A DNA stretch of 64,000 bases, taken from NCBI RefSeq assembly GCF_004121075.1, contig NZ_RHLN01000161.1, positions 1 to 64,000 on the forward strand, given 5' to 3'. The notes beneath the pieces are model-generated. The model was not told where the DNA came from, did not search any database, and worked only from the letters and a program-made list of their open reading frames with translations. Shown here in pieces: positions 45,399-54,921 of the stretch. Within the stretch, counting starts at the first letter, position 1. Each line of letters begins with the position of its first letter. The stretch comes from Lutibacter sp. HS1-25 (GTDB taxonomy: Bacteria; Bacteroidota; Bacteroidia; Flavobacteriales; Flavobacteriaceae). Made by a program: the position numbers and the translations under genes.

Positions 45399-46739
45399 AT
45401 GAAAAAATATCTGATCCTAATTTTAGGAATAATAACTACTACTTTAAACGCACAAGAAACTTTGTCTTTGTCGCTTGATGAAGCCATTGCTTATGCGCTA
45501 AAAAATAGTTATGCAAGTATAAATGCAACTAGAGACCTTGAATATTCTAAACAAAAAAACAAAGAAACTGTTGCCTTTGGTTTACCACAACTTAATGCTG
45601 GACTTGATTACCAATATTGGATAAAACAGCAAGTTGCTTTAATTCCGGCTGAATTTGGCGGTGGAAATCCGGGTGATTTTGTTGAAGTAATATTTGGTAC
45701 AAAAAATAGTTTATCGGCTTCAGCAACATTAACACAAGTAATTTTTGATGGATCTTATATTGTTGGCTTAGCTTACCTTGACACTTATATGCAAATTTCA
45801 AGAGATTCTAAAGAAAAAACGGAACTTGCAATTAGAGAAGCCGTAATTAATGCTTACGGAAATGTACTTTTTACTGAAGAAGGTATTTCAATACTTCAAA
45901 AAAACGTTGAAACTTTAGAAAAAAACTTAGAAGAAACCAATCAGATTTATTTAAATGGTCTTGCTGAAGAAGAAAGTGTAGAACAACTTAAACTAACCTT
46001 AGCTTCACTAAAAACAACCTTATCAAAAAGTCAAAAATTAAAAAATATCAATTATAAAATGTTCAATATTACCATTGGAGCAGATATTAACACAAACACA
46101 ACTTTAACTGATAATTTAGACGATTTAACAAAAGAAAATATTGAATTTAGCTTGTTATCAAAAGAATTTAACATTGAAGATCATATTGATTTTAGAATTG
46201 CCGAAAATCAAGTTGAAGGCAGAGAAGCAGTTGTAAAATTAGAAAAAAGCAAGGCATTGCCAACATTAAATAGTTTTGTAAATTTTGGCTATATAGGCTA
46301 TAGTGATACATTTTCATTTCATAAAAGTGAGCAAAATTGGTTCGACTCCTCTTTACTTGGAGTTAATTTAAGCGTTCCTATTTTTAGCGGATTGGCAAGA
46401 AGCGCCAGAACCCAACAAGCAAAAATTGAATACGACAAAGCAAAAACTAATTTTGATGAAACCCGTCAAAAAATAATGTTAGAATTAGAAACTGCAAAAG
46501 TAACTTATCAATATAGTGTTGAAGAATTTGAAACTTCGAAACAAAATTTAGCATTAGCAGAACGAATTGAAAAGAAACAACAAATTAAATTTTTTGAAGG
46601 ACTTTCAACAAGTTTTGACCTTACAAATGCACAAAATCAATTGTACACAATGCAACAAAATTATTTACAAGCAATGTTAGATGTTATAGCTTCAAAAGCA
46701 GCCTTAGACAAAGCATTAAACACACCAATCAACAACTAA
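45399..46739 (+). CDS. TolC-family outer-membrane efflux protein
   Basis: This 446-residue protein has a signal peptide (1-19, ending TTLNAQ) followed by two long coiled-coil repeats typical of the TolC tunnel. Family words include LSLDEAIAYALKNSY near the front and SVPIFSGLARSARTQQAKIE in the second repeat, ending LDKALNTP. It forms the outer-membrane exit duct for the adaptor and RND pump encoded immediately downstream. The spacing to the adaptor gene is 12 bases. Confidence 0.94.
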   Translation: MKKYLILILGIITTTLNAQETLSLSLDEAIAYALKNSYASINATRDLEYSKQKNKETVAFGLPQLNAGLDYQYWIKQQVALIPAEFGGGNPGDFVEVIFGTKNSLSASATLTQVIFDGSYIVGLAYLDTYMQISRDSKEKTELAIREAVINAYGNVLFTEEGISILQKNVETLEKNLEETNQIYLNGLAEEESVEQLKLTLASLKTTLSKSQKLKNINYKMFNITIGADINTNTTLTDNLDDLTKENIEFSLLSKEFNIEDHIDFRIAENQVEGREAVVKLEKSKALPTLNSFVNFGYIGYSDTFSFHKSEQNWFDSSLLGVNLSVPIFSGLARSARTQQAKIEYDKAKTNFDETRQKIMLELETAKVTYQYSVEEFETSKQNLALAERIEKKQQIKFFEGLSTSFDLTNAQNQLYTMQQNYLQAMLDVIASKAALDKALNTPINN

Positions 46740-46751
46740 AAAACTATTAAC

Positions 46752-47924
46752 ATGAAATACTTTTATACCATAATAGCAGTCACTTTTTTATTCATCTCTT
46801 GTGGAGGACATGATGCAACACAAAGTTTAGATACCATACTTGAAGCTGGAGATATAACAGCTATCAAATCTAAAAGAGCTGAAATTGCCGCAAAACAAAA
46901 AGAACTTGGAGAACAACTACTTTTAATTGATGAAAAAATTGCTGAACTTCAGCCAAATAAAAAAATACCTTTAACAACTATTATTACTGCTAAAGAAGAC
47001 GTTTTTAAGCATTATATAGATTTACAAGGAAATGTAACCACAAAAAGTAATTTGGTGATTTTTCCAGAATATGCCGGAATCTTAAAAGAAGTAAATGTTG
47101 TTGAAGGTCAAACTGTAAAAAAAGGTCAAATTTTAGCTCGAATAGATGATGGAGGCTTAAGTCAACAATTATCTCAATTAAAAATTCAACTAGAACTTTC
47201 AAAAACAACCTACGAACGTCAGGCTCGTTTATGGAATCAAAAAATTGGATCTGAAATGCAATATTTACAAACAAAATCTTCATATGAAGCACAACAAAAA
47301 GCCATTATTCAACTTGAAGAACAAGTAGCTAAAACAATCATTAAAGCCCCTTTTGATGGTACTATTGATGATGTTATAACACAACAAGGAAGTGTAGTTT
47401 CACCAGGTCAATCACAATTAATGCGTATTATCAATTTAAGCAATATGTATATTGAAACTGATGTTCCTGAGAGCCACATTAAAACCGTTACCAAAAACAA
47501 AAAAGTTATCATCGATTTTCCGGTATTAGGCATTACAATTGATGGCGAAATAAGACAAGCTGGAAACTTTATCAACCCAGCTAACAGAACTTTTAAAATT
47601 GAAGTTGCAGTTCCTAATAAAGACAATTCAATTAAACCAAATTTAACTGCAAAACTTAAAATTAACGATTATATAAACCCTAATGCCATATTAATACCGC
47701 AAAGTATTATTTCTGAAAATGCCAATGGTCAACAATATGTATATGTTGTTCAAGGCAGAAACGGTACTGACCAAGGTAGTGCACACAGAGTAATTATTGA
47801 AACTGGCCGAACTCAAGGAGATGAAATAGAAGTACTAGCTGGAATTTCAGTTGGAGATGAGATCATTAAAGAAGGTGCCAGAAGCATAAAAGATGCACAA
47901 ACTGTAAAAATTTTAAACCTATAA
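46752..47924 (+). CDS. RND efflux periplasmic adaptor (membrane fusion protein), lipoprotein
   Basis: This 390-residue protein has a lipobox LFISCGG, giving a lipidated Cys17. A coiled-coil segment (about 35-70) precedes a lipoyl-like domain with VVEGQTVKKGQILARID and a helical hairpin. The second half-lipoyl segment is TIIKAPFDGTIDDVITQQG, then come a beta barrel and a membrane-proximal domain. It bridges the pump and TolC. The order TolC-adaptor-pump and 9-base spacing to the pump fit a single machine. Confidence 0.95.
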   Translation: MKYFYTIIAVTFLFISCGGHDATQSLDTILEAGDITAIKSKRAEIAAKQKELGEQLLLIDEKIAELQPNKKIPLTTIITAKEDVFKHYIDLQGNVTTKSNLVIFPEYAGILKEVNVVEGQTVKKGQILARIDDGGLSQQLSQLKIQLELSKTTYERQARLWNQKIGSEMQYLQTKSSYEAQQKAIIQLEEQVAKTIIKAPFDGTIDDVITQQGSVVSPGQSQLMRIINLSNMYIETDVPESHIKTVTKNKKVIIDFPVLGITIDGEIRQAGNFINPANRTFKIEVAVPNKDNSIKPNLTAKLKINDYINPNAILIPQSIISENANGQQYVYVVQGRNGTDQGSAHRVIIETGRTQGDEIEVLAGISVGDEIIKEGARSIKDAQTVKILNL

Positions 47925-47933
47925 TTTATCAAA

Positions 47934-50900
47934 ATGGCAAAACAAGAAAAACAAATTGATAAAGAGTTTAAACTATCATCCTGGGCAATAGACAACAAAA
48001 CAACGATCTATGTACTAATGGTTTTAATTCTATTTTTAGGTATTTCGGCATTTTACAATATGCCACGTGAAAATTTTCCTGAAATTAAAGAAACAAAAAT
48101 TTACATCAGCTCTGTTTTCCCCGGAAATACCGCTGAAGACATTGAAAAATTAATTACCAATCCGCTTGAAGAAAAACTAGAAACGGTTAGTAATGTTGTT
48201 GAAATTACCTCAACTTCTCAAGAAGACTACTCAATGGTAATTGTAGAGTTTGACGAACATGTTACTGTTGAGCAAGCCAAACAAAAAGTAAAAGATGAAA
48301 TTGAATCTGAAACATCAAGTGAAGACTGGCCAACATTTAATGGCGCAAAAGTTGAACCAAATGTTTTTGAATTAAGTATATCTGAAGCTGTTCCAATTCT
48401 TAATATCAATATTTCTGGAGATTATCCTGTAGAACGTTTAAAAGAATTTGGAGAATACTTAGAAGATGAAATTGAAAATCTTCCTCAAATAAAAGAAGTT
48501 GACATTAGAGGTGCGCAAGAAAAAGAAGTAGAAGTTGCTGTTGATATTTTTAAAATGACTGCAGCTAAAGTAAACTACGACGACATTATTAATGCTATTA
48601 GTGCAGGAAACGTTACCATGTCTGCAGGTAATTTTATTGCAAGTGGACAAAGAAGAACTATTAGAATTATTGGCGAAATTGACAATCCTCAACAATTAGA
48701 AAATTTTGTTGTAAAATCTGAAAACGGAAACTCTATTTATTTAAAAGATGTTGCCTCAGTTGATTTTAAACCAAAAGACAAAACAACATATGCCCGAGAG
48801 TTTGGAAACACTGTTGTAATGCTTGATGTTAAAAAAAGAGCTGGTAAAAACATGGTCGATGCTGCAGAGCAAATACAAGAAATTGTAAAAAGTGCAAAAG
48901 AAAATGTATTTCCAGCAGATTTAGAAGTTACCATTGCAAACGACCAATCTTCTGTTACCGTTGGACAAGTAGATGATTTGGTAAACAACATTATTTTTGG
49001 AGTTATATTGGTTGTAACAGTACTTATGTTCTTCCTTGGTTTTAAAAATGCATTGTTTGTTGGGTTTGCCATACCAATGTCTATGTTTATGTCGTTAATG
49101 ATTTTAGATATGCTTGGCTATACCTTAAATACAATGGTATTGTTTGGGTTAATTATGGGACTAGGAATGCTCGTAGACAATGGTATTGTTGTTGTTGAAA
49201 ACGTATTCAGATTGATGGATGAAGAAGGCATGAGCCGTAAAGAAGCCGCTAAAAAAGGTATTGGAGAAATTGCATTTCCTATTATTATATCAACAGCAAC
49301 AACAGTAGCTGCTTTTATACCTTTAGGACTTTGGCCAGGAGTTATGGGTCAGTTTATGATTATTTTACCAATAACGCTTTCAATAGTTTTAGGTTCATCA
49401 CTATTTGTTGCAATATTCTTCAACTCTGTATTAGTTTCTCAGTTTATGACTACAGAAGATATTGATATGCCATTAAACAAAATTATAAAATTAACAAGCA
49501 TCATATCTATAATAGGACTATTTATCGCATTTTTTGGTGGTTCTTACAGCACTCTTGGTATTTTAATGATTACCACAGCCATTTTATTATGGATTTACAG
49601 ATTGTTTCTTAGAAAAATGGCTAACTATTTTCAAGAAAATATTTTAACAAAACTTGAGAGGTATTACGAAACAGCTTTAAGTAAATCTTTAAAAGGATGG
49701 AGAATGTATGTTTATACTGGTATTACAGTATTTTTATTGGTTTTCTCTTTTATCGCATTTGGAATTTCACTAGCCAAACAAAGAACTAAAGTCGAATTTT
49801 TTCCAGATAATAAACCCAATCAAATTATAGTTTATATTGAGTATCCTGAAGGTACAGATATTGAAAAAACGAATAAGATTACAAAACTTATTGAAAAACA
49901 GGTTTACGAAGTTTTAAATAATAATTTGTACTTAGATAATGGGTATAACTTTATGGTAGAAAGTGCTGTTTCGCAAGTTGGTGAAGGTGCTGGAAATCCA
50001 CAAACCGATGGTGGCTCTGCTGCTGAAATGCCTCATAAAGCAAAAATAACAGCTTCTATGCGTGAATATAAATATCGCCGTGGAGAAGACAGTGAGTTAC
50101 TAAGACAAAAAGTTCAAACAGCCTTGGTAGGAATTTATCCTGGTGTTTTAATTTCTGTTGAAAAAGATGCAAACGGACCACCTGCAGGACCTCCTGTAAA
50201 TATTGAAATTGAAGGTAACGATTACAACGAACTTATTGCTACTGCAGAAAGAATGCGTGATTTTATCAATTCAAGAAATATCCCAGGGATTGACGAATTA
50301 AAAATTGATGTTAACAAAGACAAACCTGCAATGCAGGTAATTATTGACCGAGAAAAAGCTGGCGAATTAGGTGTTAGTTCAGTAAAAGTTGGTCAGCAAT
50401 TAAGAAATTCAATTTTTGGTGCTAAAGCTGGTGTTTATAAAGAAAATGGAGAAGATTATGATATTTACGTTCGTTTTAACGAAGAAAATAGATATAGTAC
50501 AAGTGCCATTTTTAACCAAAACATTACATTTAGAGATATGGCTTCAGGAAAAATTAAAGAAATTCCTGTTTCAACTGTTGCCAAACAAACAAATACATCT
50601 GGGTTTAGTGCAATTAAACACAAAGATGTTAAACGTGTTGTAACCGTTTATTCTGCATTAGCTCCTGGCTATACAGATGCTGGTGCTATTGTAAATCAAA
50701 TTAGAGATGCAATGAATGATTTTACCAATTTACCTAAAGGTATTAAAATTGATTATACGGGTCAAATTGAAGAACAAAACAAACAAATGGCTTTTTTAAT
50801 GGGCGCATTTTTTACCGGACTTTCTTTGATATTTTTCATCTTGATATTCCAATTTAACTCTATTTCTAAACCTGCAATTATTATGGGAGCAATCGCACTA

Positions 50901-51401
50901 AGTTTAATAGGTGTTTTTGGCGGAATGGTTATAACTGGTGATGCGTTTGTAATTATGATGACTATGATGGGTATTATTTCCCTCGCAGGTATTGTAGTAA
51001 ACAACGGTGTGGTTTTATTGGATTATGCACAATTATTAATTGATAGAAAAAAATATGAATTAAATTTAGATGAAGATGAGTTTTTATCGTTAAACGACAC
51101 TTATAACTGCATTGTTCTTGCTGGTAAAGCACGTTTAAGACCTGTACTTTTAACTGCCATTACAACTATTTTGGGACTTGTTCCTCTAGCTATTGGGTTA
51201 AACATAAATTTCTTTACCTTATTTAGCGAATTTAATCCACATATTTATATTGGTGGAGACAATGTTGTGTTTTGGGGACCATTGGCTTGGACAGTTATTT
51301 ATGGCTTGTTTGTAGCAACATTTTTAACCTTAATTATAGTTCCTATATTTTTCTTATTATCAATTAAATTAAAATATAAACTGAAAAGAGTCCATTTTTA
51401 A
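47934..51401 (+). CDS. RND multidrug/cation efflux permease, HAE1 type
   Basis: This 1155-residue protein has 12 predicted helices and two large periplasmic loops. NMPRENFPEIKETKI after helix 1 and FPGNTAEDIEKLITNPLEE are the classical RND porter opening. The proton-relay helix 4 contains GLGMLVDNGIVVVENVF. GTDIEKTNKITKLIE opens the second loop, and helix 10-11 includes GIVVNNGVVLLDYAQ. It is about 100 residues longer than AcrB, mainly in the helix 6-7 linker. Drugs, bile-like compounds or other hydrophobic molecules are likely substrates; the sequence does not resemble heavy-metal CzcA strongly enough to assign a metal. Confidence 0.94.
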   Translation: MAKQEKQIDKEFKLSSWAIDNKTTIYVLMVLILFLGISAFYNMPRENFPEIKETKIYISSVFPGNTAEDIEKLITNPLEEKLETVSNVVEITSTSQEDYSMVIVEFDEHVTVEQAKQKVKDEIESETSSEDWPTFNGAKVEPNVFELSISEAVPILNINISGDYPVERLKEFGEYLEDEIENLPQIKEVDIRGAQEKEVEVAVDIFKMTAAKVNYDDIINAISAGNVTMSAGNFIASGQRRTIRIIGEIDNPQQLENFVVKSENGNSIYLKDVASVDFKPKDKTTYAREFGNTVVMLDVKKRAGKNMVDAAEQIQEIVKSAKENVFPADLEVTIANDQSSVTVGQVDDLVNNIIFGVILVVTVLMFFLGFKNALFVGFAIPMSMFMSLMILDMLGYTLNTMVLFGLIMGLGMLVDNGIVVVENVFRLMDEEGMSRKEAAKKGIGEIAFPIIISTATTVAAFIPLGLWPGVMGQFMIILPITLSIVLGSSLFVAIFFNSVLVSQFMTTEDIDMPLNKIIKLTSIISIIGLFIAFFGGSYSTLGILMITTAILLWIYRLFLRKMANYFQENILTKLERYYETALSKSLKGWRMYVYTGITVFLLVFSFIAFGISLAKQRTKVEFFPDNKPNQIIVYIEYPEGTDIEKTNKITKLIEKQVYEVLNNNLYLDNGYNFMVESAVSQVGEGAGNPQTDGGSAAEMPHKAKITASMREYKYRRGEDSELLRQKVQTALVGIYPGVLISVEKDANGPPAGPPVNIEIEGNDYNELIATAERMRDFINSRNIPGIDELKIDVNKDKPAMQVIIDREKAGELGVSSVKVGQQLRNSIFGAKAGVYKENGEDYDIYVRFNEENRYSTSAIFNQNITFRDMASGKIKEIPVSTVAKQTNTSGFSAIKHKDVKRVVTVYSALAPGYTDAGAIVNQIRDAMNDFTNLPKGIKIDYTGQIEEQNKQMAFLMGAFFTGLSLIFFILIFQFNSISKPAIIMGAIALSLIGVFGGMVITGDAFVIMMTMMGIISLAGIVVNNGVVLLDYAQLLIDRKKYELNLDEDEFLSLNDTYNCIVLAGKARLRPVLLTAITTILGLVPLAIGLNINFFTLFSEFNPHIYIGGDNVVFWGPLAWTVIYGLFVATFLTLIIVPIFFLLSIKLKYKLKRVHF

Positions 51402-51421
51402 TTAATAATTATATTTATTTT

Positions 51422-51457
51422 AAAAAGGTATTTCATTCAATTGAAATACCTTTTTTT
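51422..51457 (+). terminator. Terminator of the efflux operon
   Basis: AAAAAGGTATTTCA pairs with TTGAAATACCTTTTT around a short loop, followed by T7. It lies 20 bases after the permease stop and 15 before recX. Confidence 0.9.
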
Positions 51458-51472
51458 GCTATTTTTGATTTT

Positions 51473-51949
51473 ATGCAACAACCCAAAACTTATTCCGTTG
51501 ATGAAGCCACCAGGCTATTAGAAAACTATTGTGTTTACAGAGAACGCTGTCACAAAGAAATAGAGCAAAAATTATACGACCTAAAAATGATTCCTGAAGC
51601 TAAAGAAAAAATATTGCTTCATTTGATGCAGCACAATTTTTTAAATGAAGAACGATTTGCCAAAGCTTTTGTACGCGGAAAATTCAACATCAAGAAATGG
51701 GGGAAAATTAAAATTACAAACGAGTTAAAATTCAGAAATATTTCTGCTTACAATATCAAATCAGCTTTAAAAGAAATTGACCAAAACGATTATTTAACAA
51801 GTCTTCAACAATTGGCTGATAAAAAATTGCCACTTATAAAAGAGTCTAATTCTTATAAAAAATCGCAAAAACTCTCAACCTACCTAATTTCAAAAGGCTA
51901 TGAAAATAATTTGGTTTATGAAATTGTAAAAAATTGTGTGAAGTACTAA
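51473..51949 (+). CDS. recX: Regulatory protein RecX
   Basis: This 158-residue helical protein inhibits RecA filaments. The three-repeat helical layout is visible: VYRERCHKEIEQKLYDL, FLNEERFAKAFVRGKFNIKK WGKIKI-like text in the centre, and a third repeat ending the protein. DEERFA-type (here NEERFAKAF) plus KWGKIKI is diagnostic. A TATTTTTG box (51460-51467) ends five bases before the ATG, so the transcript may be leaderless. recA is not nearby. The stop is 2 bases from the convergent lipoprotein gene. Confidence 0.92.
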   Translation: MQQPKTYSVDEATRLLENYCVYRERCHKEIEQKLYDLKMIPEAKEKILLHLMQHNFLNEERFAKAFVRGKFNIKKWGKIKITNELKFRNISAYNIKSALKEIDQNDYLTSLQQLADKKLPLIKESNSYKKSQKLSTYLISKGYENNLVYEIVKNCVKY

Positions 51950-51951
51950 AT

Positions 51952-52473
51952 TTAACGATTAAAATTGGATAAAAACAAAGAGTCTTTTTCTTTATTTACC
52001 GCAATTACTTTTTGAACATTGTCGTTTGGAACAGTTACTGAAAGCACATAATGTTCAATTTTCCAGTTATTATCAATCTTTTTTAAAACACCCGAACCTC
52101 TGCAAATACCCATCCAAGTGTTCAACAATTCGTCAAACCAAGCCAGTTCACCTGTTTCATTTAAATAAATATTTCTATCAATTGCATTAAAGTTCCAAGC
52201 TTCACCGACATCAAAATAAGGTTTCGAAAAATTTTTAAATTGCTTCACATCCCAAACTTCTAAAGCATCAGTTCCAACAAAAACCGCATTACTACTCAAA
52301 GCGTTAAAATAAGCATCAAAATTAGCATTAGAAGCATTCAAGTGCCAAGTATCTAAAACTTCACTTATCTCCGTTTTAGCTTCTAAAATATGGGCTTCAT
52401 CAATAGATTTCACCTTACAATTACAAGATGTAAACAGGGTAATTAAAACAACTATAATTGCTAATTTATTCAT
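51952..52473 (-). CDS. Lipoprotein with NTF2/SnoaL-like domain
   Basis: This 173-residue protein has a lipobox in LFTSCNC (Cys17). It continues with an NTF2-like cone fold: helix EISEVLDTWHLNASNANFDAYFN split over two turns, then VFVGTDALEVWDVKQF, and strands GELAWFDELLNTWM and WKIEHYVLSVTVP. Such DUF4440/SnoaL-like proteins bind small ligands or have isomerase-type roles; no catalytic residues can be assigned. It probably shares a transcript with the lipoprotein gene 13 bases upstream. Confidence 0.8.
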   Translation of the reverse strand: MNKLAIIVVLITLFTSCNCKVKSIDEAHILEAKTEISEVLDTWHLNASNANFDAYFNALSSNAVFVGTDALEVWDVKQFKNFSKPYFDVGEAWNFNAIDRNIYLNETGELAWFDELLNTWMGICRGSGVLKKIDNNWKIEHYVLSVTVPNDNVQKVIAVNKEKDSLFLSNFNR

Positions 52474-52486
52474 ATATATATATATT

Positions 52487-53077
52487 TTACTTCACCATTG
52501 GTTTGAATTTTTTCACCTCAAATTCATCTTGAGGTTCTTCAGCTAACTCCAAAGGTGTCTCGGTATCAACTTCTAACAAATCTTGCAAATTTTTTGCCCT
52601 ATAAACAGTATTTATTTTAGAATTTACTGCGGAATAAAGGGCTAATATTTGGGTTACTTCCTTTGAAACTGCTTCATCAGAAATTGAAGGAATTGTAGCC
52701 ATATCTTCCAATCTCAACGTTTCATTATGCAACACATTAAAACGCACAATTACACTTGGCTGATTTAAAGATGCTATTCTAATGGAATCTTTCATCAACT
52801 TAACCAAACTCTCAAGTTCTGAAGCATTATTTAAAGCTTCAAAAATTGAAATGTTGTAATATGTCAATATAAAATCATCAACATCTTTGTATTCTTTCCA
52901 ATTAGACAATTCATCATTGGCTTCAGGAATAAGCATTTCTCCTAATTTATTTGAAATCCGAATTGAACTTAACGACAACGAATCGATAGTTTGCTCGTTT
53001 GCTTGTGTTCTATTGGCCCTATTACATGAAAAAGTGAACAATAGAATTAGGAATAAAAAGGGATAAATAGTCTTCAT
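52487..53077 (-). CDS. Lipoprotein of unknown function
   Basis: The family is not recognised. The ATG at 53077 gives 196 residues with a lipoprotein signal (MKTIYPFLFLILLFTFSCN; Cys18). The longer frame uses TTG at 53098, which lies within a TATTTTTG promoter-like box (53096-53103, minus), so it cannot be the start if that box is used. The mature part is acidic and mostly helical, with an EEPQDEFEVKKFKPMVK tail and no catalytic signature. It is followed by the NTF2-like lipoprotein, likely its operon partner. Confidence 0.8.
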   Translation of the reverse strand: MKTIYPFLFLILLFTFSCNRANRTQANEQTIDSLSLSSIRISNKLGEMLIPEANDELSNWKEYKDVDDFILTYYNISIFEALNNASELESLVKLMKDSIRIASLNQPSVIVRFNVLHNETLRLEDMATIPSISDEAVSKEVTQILALYSAVNSKINTVYRAKNLQDLLEVDTETPLELAEEPQDEFEVKKFKPMVK

Positions 53078-53217
53078 TTTTAAACTTATGAATGCCAAAA
53101 ATACTAATTTATATAATGTCTATTGTAAAAATTAGCAATTTGATAAAAAACCAGTTGTAAATATTTGAAAATTTAATTTCAGTACCTTTGAAAAATAACT
53201 TTAGGTAAGTTTTCAGT

Positions 53218-54177
53218 ATGAAAAAAAAGATATTAATTATTGGTGCTTGCGGTCAAATTGGATCAGAATTAACATTAAAACTAAGAGATATTAATGGTCA
53301 AAATTCGATTATTGCTTCAGATATTAGAGAAGGCAATAAAGAATTGATGAAATCTGGCCCTTTTGAATTGGTAAATGCTATTGATTACAATTCTATTTTG
53401 ACTATTGTTGAAAAACATCAGATTACTGAAATTTATTTAATGGCAGCCATGCTCTCTGCAACTGGTGAAAAATTTCCGGATAAAGCCTGGGAATTAAATA
53501 TGAATTCGCTTTTTAACGTTTTAAATTTAGCCAAAGAAGGTAAAATACAAAAGGTATTTTGGCCAAGTTCTATTGCTGTTTTTGGACCATCAACACCGCA
53601 AGAAAACACGCCACAAGAAACCATTATGGAGCCTACGACCGTTTATGGCATTAGCAAACAAGCAGGTGAACGTTGGTGCGAATACTATCACAATAAATAT
53701 GGTGTTGATGTTAGAAGTATTAGATACCCCGGAATTATAAGTTGGAAAACAAATCCAGGTGGTGGCACTACCGATTATGCAGTTGAAATTTATCACGAAG
53801 CCATTTTAAATGGTAATTACACGTGTTTTTTAAGCGAAAACACCAAATTGCCAATGATGTATATGGATGATGCTATTGAAGCTACCATGAAAATTATGGA
53901 TGCAGAACCTGATACAATTAAAATTAGATCTTCATACAATTTAGCAGCCATCAGTTTTACGCCCAAAGAAATTGCTGCTGAAATTAAAAAGTCAATTCCT
54001 AATTTTCAAATTACGTACCAACCAGACTCCAGACAACAAATTGCTGATAGCTGGCCAAAAAGTATTGACGATACAAAAGCAAGAGAACATTGGGGATGGA
54101 AACATACCTTTGATTTGAAAAAAATGACTAACACAATGTTGGAAAATTTACAAATTAAAAATTCGAAAAAATTGTAA
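53218..54177 (+). CDS. L-threonine 3-dehydrogenase, epimerase-like (short-chain) type
   Basis: This 319-residue Rossmann enzyme has the NAD-binding motif GACGQIGSEL and the catalytic Tyr/Lys pair of the extended SDR family in TVYGISKQAGE. WPSSIAVFGP, RYPGIISWKTNPGGGTTDYA and the MMYMDDAIEATM segment are characteristic of the UDP-galactose-epimerase-like threonine dehydrogenases of Bacteroidota. These make 2-amino-3-ketobutyrate from threonine. The partner kbl gene (glycine C-acetyltransferase) is not adjacent. TACCTTTG (53183-53190) is a candidate -7 element. Confidence 0.9.
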   Translation: MKKKILIIGACGQIGSELTLKLRDINGQNSIIASDIREGNKELMKSGPFELVNAIDYNSILTIVEKHQITEIYLMAAMLSATGEKFPDKAWELNMNSLFNVLNLAKEGKIQKVFWPSSIAVFGPSTPQENTPQETIMEPTTVYGISKQAGERWCEYYHNKYGVDVRSIRYPGIISWKTNPGGGTTDYAVEIYHEAILNGNYTCFLSENTKLPMMYMDDAIEATMKIMDAEPDTIKIRSSYNLAAISFTPKEIAAEIKKSIPNFQITYQPDSRQQIADSWPKSIDDTKAREHWGWKHTFDLKKMTNTMLENLQIKNSKKL

Positions 54178-54478
54178 TTTTATTTTATTTCAACCTTTTG
54201 CAGTTTTAAAAATAATTACTGAATTTTTTTTTAAAACTAAAATTGAATGCCATTTTAACTAAAATTTAATTCGCAATCTAAAACCGTTGTTTAACAATCT
54301 TTTAACAACAAAATCACTATAACGATTTCGCAATTTAATTACATTTATGATAATTATCATATTCAAGAACTCTTATATATTTTAATTTTGGAGTATTAGA
54401 AATTTTCTATAAAAAAGGCAAAATTTCGCCTTAAATTTTAACACAAATTAAGAAATAAATTAAAAAAATAATTAAATT
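54178..54478. other. 301-bp gap upstream of the propionate operon
   Basis: No gene is visible. Candidate control elements are two TTTAACAA copies 11 bp apart (54290-54297, 54301-54308), inside an inverted repeat GTTGTT/AACAAC (54286-54291, 54304-54309). There is also a TAATTTTG -7-like box (54383-54390) without a -33 partner. A weak hairpin AAGGC/GCCTT (about 54415-54433) lies in the putative leader. A weak 4-bp stem before T9 near 54201-54231 may terminate the preceding gene. Confidence 0.5.
54286..54309. promoter_or_regulatory. Possible operator upstream of mce
   Basis: The inverted repeat GTTGTT-N12-AACAAC also contains two direct TTTAACAA copies 11 bp apart. It lies 74 bases upstream of the -7-like box, an activator-type position. 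No regulator is known. Confidence 0.3.
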
Positions 54479-54883
54479 ATGAATATTTCACATATTGAAC
54501 ACATTGGAATCGCAGTAAACAACCTTGAAGAATCTATAAAATACTACGAAGGAGTACTTGGATTGAAATGTTACTCTATTGAAGAAGTTGTTGACCAAAA
54601 GGTGAAAACAGCTTTTTTTATGGTAGGAGACACTAAAATTGAATTGCTTGAAAGTACTTCACCTGATGGTCCTATTGGAAAATTTATTGAGAAAAAAGGA
54701 CAAGGAATTCACCATCTTGCATTTGCAGTAGACAATGCAACTGAAGCTTTAAAATTAGCTGAAGAGCGTGGTGTTGCTTTGGTTGACAAAGTTTCTCGCA
54801 AAGGTGCTGAAGGTTTAAATATTGGATTTCTTCACCCAAAATCAACTCAGGGCGTTTTAACTGAATTATGCTCTAAAAAATAA
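54479..54883 (+). CDS. mce: Methylmalonyl-CoA epimerase
   Basis: This 134-residue VOC-fold metalloenzyme interconverts the R and S forms of methylmalonyl-CoA. It has [20 protein letters not shown] at the start (first metal His and first module), [13 protein letters not shown], and [16 protein letters not shown] for the second module. A final Glu lies in [10 protein letters not shown]. It is the first gene of the operon and links mutase output (R form) to decarboxylase input (S form), directly supporting the succinate/propionate assignment. Confidence 0.96.
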   Translation: MNISHIEHIGIAVNNLEESIKYYEGVLGLKCYSIEEVVDQKVKTAFFMVGDTKIELLESTSPDGPIGKFIEKKGQGIHHLAFAVDNATEALKLAEERGVALVDKVSRKGAEGLNIGFLHPKSTQGVLTELCSKK

Positions 54884-54921
54884 TTTTACAGAGCTTCACT
54901 AAAAGGAAATTGCATTGTATT

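Noticed and set aside
54201-54231. Terminator after the threonine dehydrogenase gene
   Set aside because: CAGT/ACTG before T9 gives only a 4-bp stem with a large loop, too weak to list as a feature.
54178-54478. FNR-type oxygen-responsive site upstream of mce
   Set aside because: An anaerobic switch would fit the pathway, but no TTGAT-N4-ATCAA-like sequence is present in the gap.
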